Assembly: GCA_009837885.1 (NCBI GenBank)
Contig: VXSP01000031.1
Coordinates: forward strand, 62,001-126,000
Direction: 5' to 3'
From: Holophagales bacterium
Lineage (GTDB): Bacteria > Acidobacteriota > Thermoanaerobaculia > Multivoradales > Multivoraceae
DNA length: 64,000 nt
The position numbers and the translations under genes are program-made. Below, piece by piece: positions 32,856-41,366 of this stretch (the first letter of the stretch is position 1; every line of letters starts with the position of its first letter). The notes under the pieces were generated by a model that made no database searches, was not told the DNA's origin, and saw nothing but the letters and a program-made list of their open reading frames with translations.

Positions 32856-35800
32856 ATGGCCCGGGACAGTTCTCCCAAACCCAAGGTCCCCAAACCCGAA
32901 GTCAACGTGCCGGCCCGCAACATGGGGCTTTCCGGTTCCGTGCGCAAGGGCAGCGGCTACGGCGACCGCGGCGGCAACGACCTGCTCGACGCCCGGGGGG
33001 AACCCAACCCCGGCTACGCCGCGCCGGGTGCGGTCAAGGAGCAACTGCGACGGCGACGGTTCCGGGCTCCGCCGAAACGCCGGCTTCGGCCCCCGCCCTA
33101 CGCCGAACTCCACGCCGCGTCGTCATTCTCCTTCCTGCGCGGCTCGTCGCAACCCGAGGACCTGGTGGCGCGGGCGGCGGCACTGGGGCTGCCGGCGGTC
33201 GCCCTGCTCGACCGGAACGGCGTCTCCGGGGCGCCGCGCTTCTACAAGGCGGCGCGGGAAGCGGGGATCCGCGCGCTGGTCGGCGCCGAGGCGGTGATCG
33301 ACCGGCCGCAGGCGTCGGCGGTTTCCCGGCAGCGCGAGGAGCGGCCGGCCCTGGACGACCAGGAGACCCGCGTCAACCTGCTCGTGCGAAACCGCCAGGG
33401 CTACCGCAACCTCTGCCGCCTGCTGACCGCCGGGGCGTTAGGGCACCCCAAGGGCGAGGCGCGGATCGACTGGACGCTGCTGGAAGAACACGCGGAAGGT
33501 CTCCACTGCCTGGCCGGCGCCGAAACCGATCCGGTCGGGCGGGCGCTGGCGCGGGAAGGGCTGGAAGCGGCCGGCCGCCAGCTCGAACGTCTGCACGCCG
33601 TCTTCCCCAACCGCCTGCACGTGGAGCTCTCGCGCCACGGCATCCGTGCCGAAGAGCACCGCAACCAGGCCCTGGTCCGGCTGGCGGACAGGCTTCGCGT
33701 GCCGGTCGTCGCCACCGGCGGCGTGCGCTACGCCGCGGCCCGCGACAAGCCCCTCCATGACCTGATGACCGCGATCCGGCACCACGTGACGGTCGACGAC
33801 GCGGGCGCCCGCCTCGCCCGCGAGCGTCAGCGCCGCCTGAGGAGCCCGGAAGAGATGCACCGGCTGTTCGCCGATCTCCCCCGGGCCGTTCACGCCGCGC
33901 ACGAACTGATTGGAGAACTCGACTTCACCCTCGCCGACCTCGGCTACCGCTTCCCGGACTACCCGGTGCCCGAGGGCGAGACGCCGATCTCCCACCTCCG
34001 CGAACTGACCTGGCAGGAGGCACGGGAGCGCTTCCGGCCGCTGACCGCTAAAGCCGGAGCGCAGCTCGAGAAGGAGCTCGCGCTGATCGAGAAGCTCGAC
34101 CTCGCCGGCTACTTCCTGATCGTCTGGGACGTCGTCCGCTTCTGCAAGGAGCAGCGGATCCTCGCCCAGGGCCGCGGCTCGGCCGCCAACTCCGCCGTCT
34201 GCTACGCGCTCTCCATCACCGCAGTCGACCCGGTGAAGATGGACCTGCTGTTCGAGCGCTTCCTGTCCGAGGAACGCGGCGAATGGCCGGACATCGACAT
34301 CGACCTGCCGTCCGGCGACCAGCGCGAGAAGGTGATCCAGTACGTCTACGGGCGCTACGGCCGGCACGGCGCGGCGATGACCGCGAACGTGATCACCTAC
34401 CGCGACCGCATGGCCGCGCGCGAGGCGGCCAAGGCGCTGGGGTGCTCCAGGTCCCAGGTCGACCGTCTGGCCAAGGGCCTCGGCCACTGGCATTACGATC
34501 TCTCCCGCGGCGACAGCAAGGAGATGGACGAGGAGCTCACCGAGCTCGGGTTCGACCCCCGCGACCGGCGCATCCGGATCTTCGTCCGCCTGTGGCGGCA
34601 GCTCCAGAACCACCCCCGCCACCTCGGTCAGCACTCGGGCGGCATGGTGCTCTGCGCCGGACGGCTCGACGAGATCGTGCCGCTCGAACCGGCGGCGATG
34701 GAGAACCGGGTCATCGTCCAGTGGGACAAGGACGACTGCGCCGACCTGGGACTGATCAAGGTCGACCTGCTCGGCCTCGGCATGCTGAACGCGCTCGAGG
34801 AGGCGGTGCCCCTGATCCGCCGCCACGAGGGCAAGGAGGTCGACCTCGCCCACCTGCCGCCCGACGACCCGGCAACCTACGAGATGATCTGCCGCGCCGA
34901 CACGGTCGGGGTCTTCCAGATCGAGAGCCGGGCGCAGATGGCGTCCCTGCCGCGCCACAAGCCGTACAAGTTCTACGACCTGGTGATTCAGATCGCGATC
35001 ATCCGTCCCGGCCCGATCGTCGGCGGTATCGCGCATCCCTTCTTCGAGCGCCGGGTCGGCCGCGAGGAGGTCTCCTACCCCCACCCGCTGCTCGAACCGA
35101 TCCTGCGGCGCACCCTCGGCGTGCCGATCTTCCAGGAGCAGATCCTCAAGGTCGCCATGGTCGCGGCCGGTTTCTCCGGCGGCGAGGCGGAAGACCTGCG
35201 GCGGGCAATGGGCTTCAAGCGCTCCGTCGAACGCATGCACGAGATCGAGCAGCGGCTGCGCTCGGGGATGAACGAACGCGGCATCACGGGCGAAGCCCAG
35301 GAACAGATCGTCAAGGCGATCACCTCGTTCGCGCTCTACGGCTTCCCCGAGTCGCACTCCGCCAGCTTCGCCCTGATCGCCTACGCCAGCGCCTACCTCA
35401 AGCGCCATCACCCGACTGCCTTCTTCCTGTCGCTCCTGAACGCCTGGCCAATGGGCTTCTACCACCCGGCGACCCTGGTCCGCGAGGCGCAGCGCGCCGG
35501 GAGCGCCGTGCTGCCGATCGACGTGAACGAATCGGGGGTCAGGTGCCGCTGGCAGGACCGGCCGGCGGATGCCGGCGGACTGGGTGCGCCGGCGTCCCCG
35601 CCGACTGCCGTCGCAGTCAGCGAGGCGTCACGGCCCGGCGAACCGCCTCCGGCGGGCGCGATCCGCCTCGGGCTGCGCTACGTCAAGGGAATGCGACGTG
35701 AGGCGGCGGAGCGGATCGAGGCCGAGCAAACGGCAAGGCGCTTTGCGAGCATCGAGGATCTCGCCGCGCGCTGCCGCCTGCGCCGGAACGAACTCACGGC

Positions 35801-36344
35801 GCTGGCGTCGATCGGCGCGTTGCCCGGGCGCGGCCGGCGCGCCGCGCTGTGGCAGGCGGCCCAGGTCGAGAAGCCGAAGGGACCGCTGTTCTCGGGTCTT
35901 TCAACCGCCAGTCCGTCGCCGCTCGAGGAAATGACGCCGATGGAAGAGACCGCCGCCGACTTCCACGTCGCCTCGATCACCACCGGCCCCCACCCGATGG
36001 AGTACTACCGCCGGGCGCTCGACCGCCGCCGCGTCGTACCCGCCGCGGCGCTCCCGGACAAGCCCGCCGGCCGCCGCGTGCGCACCGCCGGTTCGGTCAT
36101 TGTCCGCCAGCGCCCGGGCACCGCCCGCGGCCTCCTGTTCCTGACCCTGGAGGACGAGACGGGGATGAGTCAGGCCGTCGTCATGCCGGACCAGCTCAAG
36201 AAGCACCGCCGCACGATCGTCTCCTCCTCCGGCCTGATCGTCGAAGGCGTCCTGCAGAAGAAGGACGGCTCGCTATCCGTCAAGGCGGACAGGTTCTGGC
36301 CGATCGACCGCCTGGAGCGGATTCCGAGTCACGACTTCCGGTGA
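32856..36344 (+). CDS. dnaE2: Error-prone DNA polymerase DnaE2
   Basis: A 1162-residue C-family polymerase alpha subunit. The PHP domain starts at about residue 82 (YAELHAASSFSFLRGSSQPEDLV). The catalytic palm Asp cluster PDIDIDLPSGDQREKVI is near 478-494. FGIPIFQEQ-type GVPIFQEQILKVAMVAAGFSGGEAEDLRRAMGFKRS lies in the fingers. The OB fold and terminal RIPSHDFR are the DnaE2 signature. Unusual are an 80-residue basic N-terminal extension (PKPKVPKPEVNVPARNMGLS) and an insert near residues 900-934 that contains a genomic stem-loop repeat. With ImuA and ImuB it performs translesion synthesis. ATG 32856 was chosen because the earlier in-frame ATG adds hydrophobic non-family residues. Confidence 0.93.
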   Translation: MARDSSPKPKVPKPEVNVPARNMGLSGSVRKGSGYGDRGGNDLLDARGEPNPGYAAPGAVKEQLRRRRFRAPPKRRLRPPPYAELHAASSFSFLRGSSQPEDLVARAAALGLPAVALLDRNGVSGAPRFYKAAREAGIRALVGAEAVIDRPQASAVSRQREERPALDDQETRVNLLVRNRQGYRNLCRLLTAGALGHPKGEARIDWTLLEEHAEGLHCLAGAETDPVGRALAREGLEAAGRQLERLHAVFPNRLHVELSRHGIRAEEHRNQALVRLADRLRVPVVATGGVRYAAARDKPLHDLMTAIRHHVTVDDAGARLARERQRRLRSPEEMHRLFADLPRAVHAAHELIGELDFTLADLGYRFPDYPVPEGETPISHLRELTWQEARERFRPLTAKAGAQLEKELALIEKLDLAGYFLIVWDVVRFCKEQRILAQGRGSAANSAVCYALSITAVDPVKMDLLFERFLSEERGEWPDIDIDLPSGDQREKVIQYVYGRYGRHGAAMTANVITYRDRMAAREAAKALGCSRSQVDRLAKGLGHWHYDLSRGDSKEMDEELTELGFDPRDRRIRIFVRLWRQLQNHPRHLGQHSGGMVLCAGRLDEIVPLEPAAMENRVIVQWDKDDCADLGLIKVDLLGLGMLNALEEAVPLIRRHEGKEVDLAHLPPDDPATYEMICRADTVGVFQIESRAQMASLPRHKPYKFYDLVIQIAIIRPGPIVGGIAHPFFERRVGREEVSYPHPLLEPILRRTLGVPIFQEQILKVAMVAAGFSGGEAEDLRRAMGFKRSVERMHEIEQRLRSGMNERGITGEAQEQIVKAITSFALYGFPESHSASFALIAYASAYLKRHHPTAFFLSLLNAWPMGFYHPATLVREAQRAGSAVLPIDVNESGVRCRWQDRPADAGGLGAPASPPTAVAVSEASRPGEPPPAGAIRLGLRYVKGMRREAAERIEAEQTARRFASIEDLAARCRLRRNELTALASIGALPGRGRRAALWQAAQVEKPKGPLFSGLSTASPSPLEEMTPMEETAADFHVASITTGPHPMEYYRRALDRRRVVPAAALPDKPAGRRVRTAGSVIVRQRPGTARGLLFLTLEDETGMSQAVVMPDQLKKHRRTIVSSSGLIVEGVLQKKDGSLSVKADRFWPIDRLERIPSHDFR
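35580..35605 (+). repeat. CTGGGTGCGC-headed stem-loop repeat, copy 5, inside dnaE2
   Basis: CTGGGTGCGC (35580-35589) leads into GCCGGCG-TCCC-CGCCGAC, a hairpin with one mismatch. It is read in frame as part of a Pro/Ala-rich segment of DnaE2. Confidence 0.65.
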
Positions 36345-36345
36345 A

Positions 36346-38751
36346 CTACCGCCCCGAGCGCAGCGGAATCCCCTGCCGGTACTGCTCGAGCCTGCGGCTC
36401 AGCAGCTCGAGCAGCCGCTCCCGGTCGGGCGAGTCGTTTCGCGCGTCACCGACGATCTCGAGCGCCTTCGCCACTGTCCGCGCCGCCGTTTCGAAGTCGC
36501 CGGTCTCGGCCTGGGCGGCTGCCAGGGTCTCGAGCAGAGCCGGCTCGGCGCCGCCGGAGACCGCGTTCAGTTCGAGGGCGATCACGAGAGCGAGCTGGCC
36601 GTCGCGCCGGCCGGCATCCGGATGGGTCGCCAGGGTCCAGGCGATGTCGTTGCCCCGCGCCAGGAGGTTCCGGTCCTCGAGGTAGGCGCGACGGAGGTGT
36701 TCCGCGCCCTCGGCGGCGCCGGCCGGACCGCCGCGGATCAGGGTCAGGCCGAGTTCGTGGCGGCCCGCCGCGTGATCGGGGTCGTGCGAGAGAAGCGCCC
36801 GGTAGTTCTCGATCGCCTCTTCCAGGCGGCCCGCCGCGGCCGCGATCCGGGCCGCTCCGTAGAGCGCTTCGGTGTCCCGCGGCTCGACGTCGAGGATGGC
36901 CCGGTAGTGTCCCCAGGCGGCGCCGAGTTCGTCGCTGCGGACGGCGGCTTCCGCCAGGACCCGGTGCGCTTCGACGTGGCGTGGATCGAGGGTGACGACG
37001 GCCGCGAACTGCTCCATCGCCTCCCGCAGGCGCTCCGCCTTGCCGAGCAACTGGCCGTAGAGATACCGCAGTTCCACGTCACGCGGACTCTCCTCCACCG
37101 CGCGGCCAAGCTCCCGCAACGCCTCGTCCGTTCGTCCCTCCCGGTCGAGCAGCTCGGCAAGGCGCACCCGTGCCGACACGTCTCCCGGATCGGCGGCGAG
37201 CGCCGCCTCGGCCTGCGCCCGCACCGAGGCCGTGTCGCCAGCGTCGAGGAGAGAGTTCTGCCAGGCGGCCCGCGCGGCCGGATCGTCGGGTTCGAGGTCG
37301 AGGGCGGCACGGGCGTAGCGGGCCGCGGCTTCGTTGTCTCCACGCCGGCCTTCGAGCACGGTCAGGCGCTGGAGCGACTTGAACAGGCGGTCTCGCGCTC
37401 CCTGTCGCTCGAACGAAGCTCCACCGCCATCGTCGAGGCGCGCCTGCTCGACCTCGACCGAACGCCGCAGCAGGGCCACCGACTCGTCCGGAAACCGCTC
37501 CTCGTACCAGCGCGCGTAGCTCGCGAGCGACACTTCGTCCGGAGGCTCCGTGTACCAGCGGCCCGGAAGCGTCGCCGACGCCACCCGCAGGTCGGAGTCC
37601 CGCGCTTCCAGCAGTTCGAGGTCCGCGATCAGGTCACCGGCGGTGACGCCTCCGCGGTAAAGCACGGCGACCCGGCCCTCGCCGTCGAGCAGCATGGAGA
37701 ACGGTAGCGACAGCGGAAAACGCCGGTCGAACAACGACCTCTTGACGATCTCCACCTTGTCCAGCGTCTCCTCCGTCGCCATCCCGTGCAGGAACGGGAA
37801 GGCGATCTCGTCCATGAAGCTCCGCGCCGCCGCTTCGGTCGTCGTCGCCACCTCGCCCATGCCGTCCGTCGACAGCGCGGCGATGTCGAGACCCGCAGCA
37901 CGGAGCGCATCCTCCTCGTTCGCCAGGTCCTGGAGCTCGAAACGGCAGGGAACGCACCAACTCGCCCAGATGTTGACCAGCACCGGCCGGCCCTGGCCCG
38001 TCTCGACCGCCACCGGTTCTGCGGCGTCGAAGGAGCGGAGCGTGAAGGAAGGTGCCGGTGGACGGGGCGCCAGTACCACCCGCGCGCCCGTGGTCGGCGC
38101 CGGCGGCTCCTGGACGCGTGGAATCAACGGTGTTCGCCCCGTCGGCCCCGGCACGGCCTCGGTCCGACCGCTACCCTGGACGATCCGGTAGCGGCCACCG
38201 GCTTCTACGCTGGCGAACGTCTCGCTGCCGCCCCCGGGCCAGTGGACGCTCACCGGACCCGAAACCTCGCCGTCGCCCAGGCCGAAGTGCAACCAGCGGC
38301 TGGACTGCGAGAGGAAACCCTCGCCGGCTCGGACGGAGCGCCGGAGGATGCCGGACGAGGTTGGGATTTCCACCCGCGCTCCGACCGCGTCCCGGTTCGT
38401 ACCGGCGCCGTCTCCCTCAAGACGCAGGGCGACGAAGCGTCGCCCCGCCGGCAACTCATTCCGCATCAGCCGCAACCGTGGCGCGGTCCGGTTGCTGACC
38501 GCCACATCCAGGTCGCCGTCGCCCTCCAGGTCGAGAAAGCCGACGCCGCGGCCGTCGTCCGGAAAGTCCAGACCGCTCACCGCCGACGCGTTGGCGAAGG
38601 CGCCGCCGGCTTCGCCCGGGTTCAGAAAGACACAGTTCCGCTCGTTGCCGCTGAAGGAGAGTCCCTCGTCGAGCCGTTCGTGGAGCGCGCGAAGTGATTC
38701 GAGGTACGGCTCCAGCGATCGCTCATCCGGCGAACTGGGCGCGCGCGGCAC
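36346..38751 (-). CDS. UnbV/redoxin/TPR protein, C-terminal part of a gene cut by an in-frame TGA
   Basis: An 801-residue frame holding one FG-GAP repeat (DLEGDGDLDVAVSN), an ASPIC/UnbV domain (VALRLEGDGAGTNRDAVGARVEI ... HFGLGDGEVSGPVSVHWPGGG), a TlpA-like redoxin with active site WASWCVPC, and about nine TPR units to the end. No signal peptide or normal start is present. The GTG at 38751 is only the first possible start after the stop. The frame is continuous with the upstream FG-GAP gene, and seven codons reading SFFWRQV separate them. It is therefore most likely the 3' part of one large extracytoplasmic protein. Confidence 0.75.
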   Translation of the reverse strand: MPRAPSSPDERSLEPYLESLRALHERLDEGLSFSGNERNCVFLNPGEAGGAFANASAVSGLDFPDDGRGVGFLDLEGDGDLDVAVSNRTAPRLRLMRNELPAGRRFVALRLEGDGAGTNRDAVGARVEIPTSSGILRRSVRAGEGFLSQSSRWLHFGLGDGEVSGPVSVHWPGGGSETFASVEAGGRYRIVQGSGRTEAVPGPTGRTPLIPRVQEPPAPTTGARVVLAPRPPAPSFTLRSFDAAEPVAVETGQGRPVLVNIWASWCVPCRFELQDLANEEDALRAAGLDIAALSTDGMGEVATTTEAAARSFMDEIAFPFLHGMATEETLDKVEIVKRSLFDRRFPLSLPFSMLLDGEGRVAVLYRGGVTAGDLIADLELLEARDSDLRVASATLPGRWYTEPPDEVSLASYARWYEERFPDESVALLRRSVEVEQARLDDGGGASFERQGARDRLFKSLQRLTVLEGRRGDNEAAARYARAALDLEPDDPAARAAWQNSLLDAGDTASVRAQAEAALAADPGDVSARVRLAELLDREGRTDEALRELGRAVEESPRDVELRYLYGQLLGKAERLREAMEQFAAVVTLDPRHVEAHRVLAEAAVRSDELGAAWGHYRAILDVEPRDTEALYGAARIAAAAGRLEEAIENYRALLSHDPDHAAGRHELGLTLIRGGPAGAAEGAEHLRRAYLEDRNLLARGNDIAWTLATHPDAGRRDGQLALVIALELNAVSGGAEPALLETLAAAQAETGDFETAARTVAKALEIVGDARNDSPDRERLLELLSRRLEQYRQGIPLRSGR

Positions 38752-38772
38752 GACCTGCCGCCAGAAGAAGCT

Positions 38773-38775
38773 TCA
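38773..38775 (-). other. In-frame TGA between FG-GAP and UnbV halves
   Basis: The codon after DDL is TGA, and the same frame continues for 808 codons as SFFWRQVV then UnbV sequence. It may be a recent nonsense mutation, a sequencing or assembly error, readthrough, or recoding. Confidence 0.8.
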
Positions 38776-40629
38776 CAGGTCGTCCGGGAGGGTCTGGGTC
38801 AGGTTGCCGTTGGCAACGACCAGGTCCTCCCAGCCATCGTTGTCGATGTCGGCGAAGACCGACGACCAGGACCAGCGGCCCATCGTGACGTTGGCGTCCA
38901 CGCTGCGATCGTGGAAGCCGCCGCCCGAAGTACCCGCGAACAGGGAGTTGCCGCGCGCCATCCGCTGGACCTCCGCCAGCGGGCCGGCGCGTTGGCGGTC
39001 GCGCTCGAACTTCCGCTGATACGTGATCCGGTTGCCGGCGGCGGAGAACATGTTGCCGACGTAGACATCCATCCGGCCGTCCCGGTTGTAGTCGGCCCAG
39101 CTCACCGACATCCCGGACGAGATGTCCTCGACGCCGGCCTCACCGGCCACGTCGACGAAGCGGCCGCCGTCGTTGCGGTACAGGTTGTTGCGGCCGTAGT
39201 CGTTCGCCACGTAGAGGTCCGCGTCGCCGTCGCCGTCGAAGTCCTCCCAGGACGCGGCCAGGCTGAAACGGCGGTTGTTCACATCGAGTCCCGCCTCGGC
39301 CGTCGCATCGACGAAGCGGAAGCCGCCGTCGTTGCGCAGCAGCACGTTGCGGCCGCCGTTGTTCGCGTCGTGGTAGGGCACCGGGCTCGCCACGCCGCGC
39401 TCGTCGTAGGCACGCCGGTAGGCGCAGACGTAGAGGTCGAGGTCGCCGTCGCCGTCGTAGTCCGCGGCCGACAGCGAGTTGCTGTCCGGGATGTTGCCGG
39501 CGACGTGGCGAACGCGGGCGAAGCGGCCGCTGCCGTCGTTCTCGAGCACCAGCACCGCGGGCCGGCTGGACAGGACGAGGTCCGGGTCGCCGTCATTGTC
39601 GAGATCGACGAACAGCCCGGCGAGGGCGCGCTCCAGGTAGTCGACCGCCGCTTCCGCCGAACGGTCGTCGAACGTGCCTTCCCGGTTCTGAATGTAGAGG
39701 CGGTTCGGCAGGCCGCCCTGCTCGGGCAGGAAGATGTCGTCGAGCCCGTCCCCGTTCACGTCGGCGACCGACACGCCCTGCCAGCCGGTCTTGTTGTAGC
39801 CGGCCGCCTTCGGGATCCGGTTGAGCCAGGCGTCGGGCGGCTGGAGCAACTGGTCCCGGTAGCTCGGGTTGTGACCGACCGCGGCTTCAGTGACGTCGAC
39901 GAAAAGGGGGCCGCGGGGAGTCGAGGTCTCCTCGTAGTCGGAGACCTCGACCCTCAGCAGCAGCGGAACGCCGTCGCCGTCCGCCGGCAACCTCCAGATC
40001 GTCGACCAGACAGCGTTCAACTGCCGGCTGCCGGCCGGTCCAGCGACCGAGGCCTCGAAGTACGCCAGCGTGGTGAAGCCGTCCGACCCGGCGTCGACCG
40101 AGTAGAGCTTGAAGTCCGCCCGCGGCGGGCCGCCGGCCATCCGTCCGGCGAGGGCGCCTAGCGCGCGCCTGAAGCCCTCGGCGCCGCGATACGCCGTAGC
40201 CGCACCACTCACGCTCCCGCTCTCGACGGCGAAGGCCGTGCCCCGGTAGCGCGCGGTCAGCTCTCCGGGCACGAACCCCGGCGACTCGAACGCCTGATCG
40301 ACGACCGACCCGACTTCGCCGGACGGCACGGCATCGGCGCCGCCCGCCGCAACCTCCGCAAGCCACGCGGCGACGCTCTTGAGCTGGGCCTCGGCCTGTT
40401 CGCTGAGCGCCTCGGTGTCCCAACCATCGGCCCGCGGATCGACGGCGGCGGCGAAGTCCTCGGTCCCGAAAGCCGGGGTGACTTCCGCCTGCCTGCTCTG
40501 CGCCAAGGCGGCGGCCGGCACGACCGCAAGCAGAACAGGGAGTGCCTTGATGCAGTTCCTGAGCCCCGGGAGAGTCCGGGCCCGCTGCGTTCCTTGCCGG
40601 TATGAAACCATAGTGCTAGCGTTTCGCAT
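38773..40629 (-). CDS. FG-GAP/VCBS-repeat exported protein, N-terminal part of the interrupted gene
   Basis: A 618-residue frame with a signal peptide (IKALPVLLAVVPAAALAQ), an N-terminal region of about 250 residues, then six FG-GAP calcium-loop repeats: DVNGDGLDDIF, DLDNDGDPDLVL, DYDGDGDLDLYV, DFDGDGDADLYV, DYNRDGRMDVYV, DIDNDGWEDLVV. Such beta-propeller proteins normally continue into an UnbV domain, which here follows after a stop codon. The start may be ATG 40629 or ATG 40608. It is divergent from the RHH antitoxin gene across 30 bases. Confidence 0.8.
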   Translation of the reverse strand: MRNASTMVSYRQGTQRARTLPGLRNCIKALPVLLAVVPAAALAQSRQAEVTPAFGTEDFAAAVDPRADGWDTEALSEQAEAQLKSVAAWLAEVAAGGADAVPSGEVGSVVDQAFESPGFVPGELTARYRGTAFAVESGSVSGAATAYRGAEGFRRALGALAGRMAGGPPRADFKLYSVDAGSDGFTTLAYFEASVAGPAGSRQLNAVWSTIWRLPADGDGVPLLLRVEVSDYEETSTPRGPLFVDVTEAAVGHNPSYRDQLLQPPDAWLNRIPKAAGYNKTGWQGVSVADVNGDGLDDIFLPEQGGLPNRLYIQNREGTFDDRSAEAAVDYLERALAGLFVDLDNDGDPDLVLSSRPAVLVLENDGSGRFARVRHVAGNIPDSNSLSAADYDGDGDLDLYVCAYRRAYDERGVASPVPYHDANNGGRNVLLRNDGGFRFVDATAEAGLDVNNRRFSLAASWEDFDGDGDADLYVANDYGRNNLYRNDGGRFVDVAGEAGVEDISSGMSVSWADYNRDGRMDVYVGNMFSAAGNRITYQRKFERDRQRAGPLAEVQRMARGNSLFAGTSGGGFHDRSVDANVTMGRWSWSSVFADIDNDGWEDLVVANGNLTQTLPDDL

Positions 40630-40659
40630 TCACATGCCCCGCGGGATCGACGGAGGACC

Positions 40660-40911
40660 ATGACGATGGGCAACCTGACTGTACGCAATCTCGACGACAA
40701 CGTCATCGACCAGTTGAAGGAGACCGCCAAGGTGAACCACCGTTCCCTTGAAGCGGAGGTCCGCCACCGACTGACCGAGAGCGTCTACGACAGCGCGTAC
40801 CACACGCGAGCCGCCGAGTTCTTCGAGCGCACCCGTCGCCTCGCCAAGCAGACAATCGGCACCCCTCAGTCGGACAGCACCCTCCTGATTCGCGAAGACC
40901 GCGACCGGTGA
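40660..40911 (+). CDS. Ribbon-helix-helix antitoxin (FitA/VapB type)
   Basis: An 83-residue protein beginning GNLTVRNLDDNVIDQLKETAKVNHRSLEAEVRHRLTES, a ribbon-helix-helix DNA-binding domain of the FitA/StbC type. The C-terminal part (AAEFFERTRRLAKQTIG) would wrap the PIN toxin. GGAGG precedes two in-frame ATGs (40660 and 40666), and either may be used. The stop overlaps the toxin GTG. Confidence 0.9.
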   Translation: MTMGNLTVRNLDDNVIDQLKETAKVNHRSLEAEVRHRLTESVYDSAYHTRAAEFFERTRRLAKQTIGTPQSDSTLLIREDRDR

Positions 40912-41366
40912 GAGTCACCGTCGACGCGAGCGTCGCGGTCAAGTGGTTCGTGGCGGAACCGAGACATGAGGAGGCGTACCTGCTGCGCGGTCGGCGGATA
41001 GCGCGCTACGCCCCTACCTTCCTGCCCGTTGAATGCGCGAACGTCCTCTGGAAGAAGGTCCGCCGCGGTGAGCTGGACGACCTCACTCCCTACTTCAGGG
41101 AGGTCGAGAACCTCCGGGAAGTGCTCTCCTTCCGAGACACGGAGGATCTGCTCGCGGAGGCTGCTCGACTCGCCGTCGAACTTGGTCATCCGGTCTACGA
41201 CTGCCTCTACATCGCTTGCGCCCAGCGCACGCACTCCACCCTGGTCACCGACGATCGCCGATTGACGAGAGCCGTCTCGGAGCACCTTCCCGGACTTCAG
41301 GTGCTGAACCTGCAGGACGACGACGCGATCCGGCGACTCGAAGCAGCTTCCATGATCCGTCGGTGA
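40908..41366 (+). CDS. PIN-domain ribonuclease toxin (VapC type)
   Basis: A 152-residue PIN toxin. Acidic residues visible are Asp6 in TVDASVAVKWF, Glu in LPVECANVLW, Asp in HPVYDCLYIACA, and DD in TLVTDDRRL, the four-part metal site of VapC RNases. It cleaves tRNA or other structured RNA when unneutralised. GTG start in a 4-base overlap with the antitoxin. Its own stop is overlapped in turn by the oxidoreductase start (GTGA), which is unusual. Confidence 0.92.
   Translation: MRVTVDASVAVKWFVAEPRHEEAYLLRGRRIARYAPTFLPVECANVLWKKVRRGELDDLTPYFREVENLREVLSFRDTEDLLAEAARLAVELGHPVYDCLYIACAQRTHSTLVTDDRRLTRAVSEHLPGLQVLNLQDDDAIRRLEAASMIRR

Noticed and set aside
33438..35465. Long minus-strand frame opposite dnaE2
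   Set aside because: Antisense shadow of a clear polymerase gene, with Asp/Leu/Val-rich composition and no motifs.
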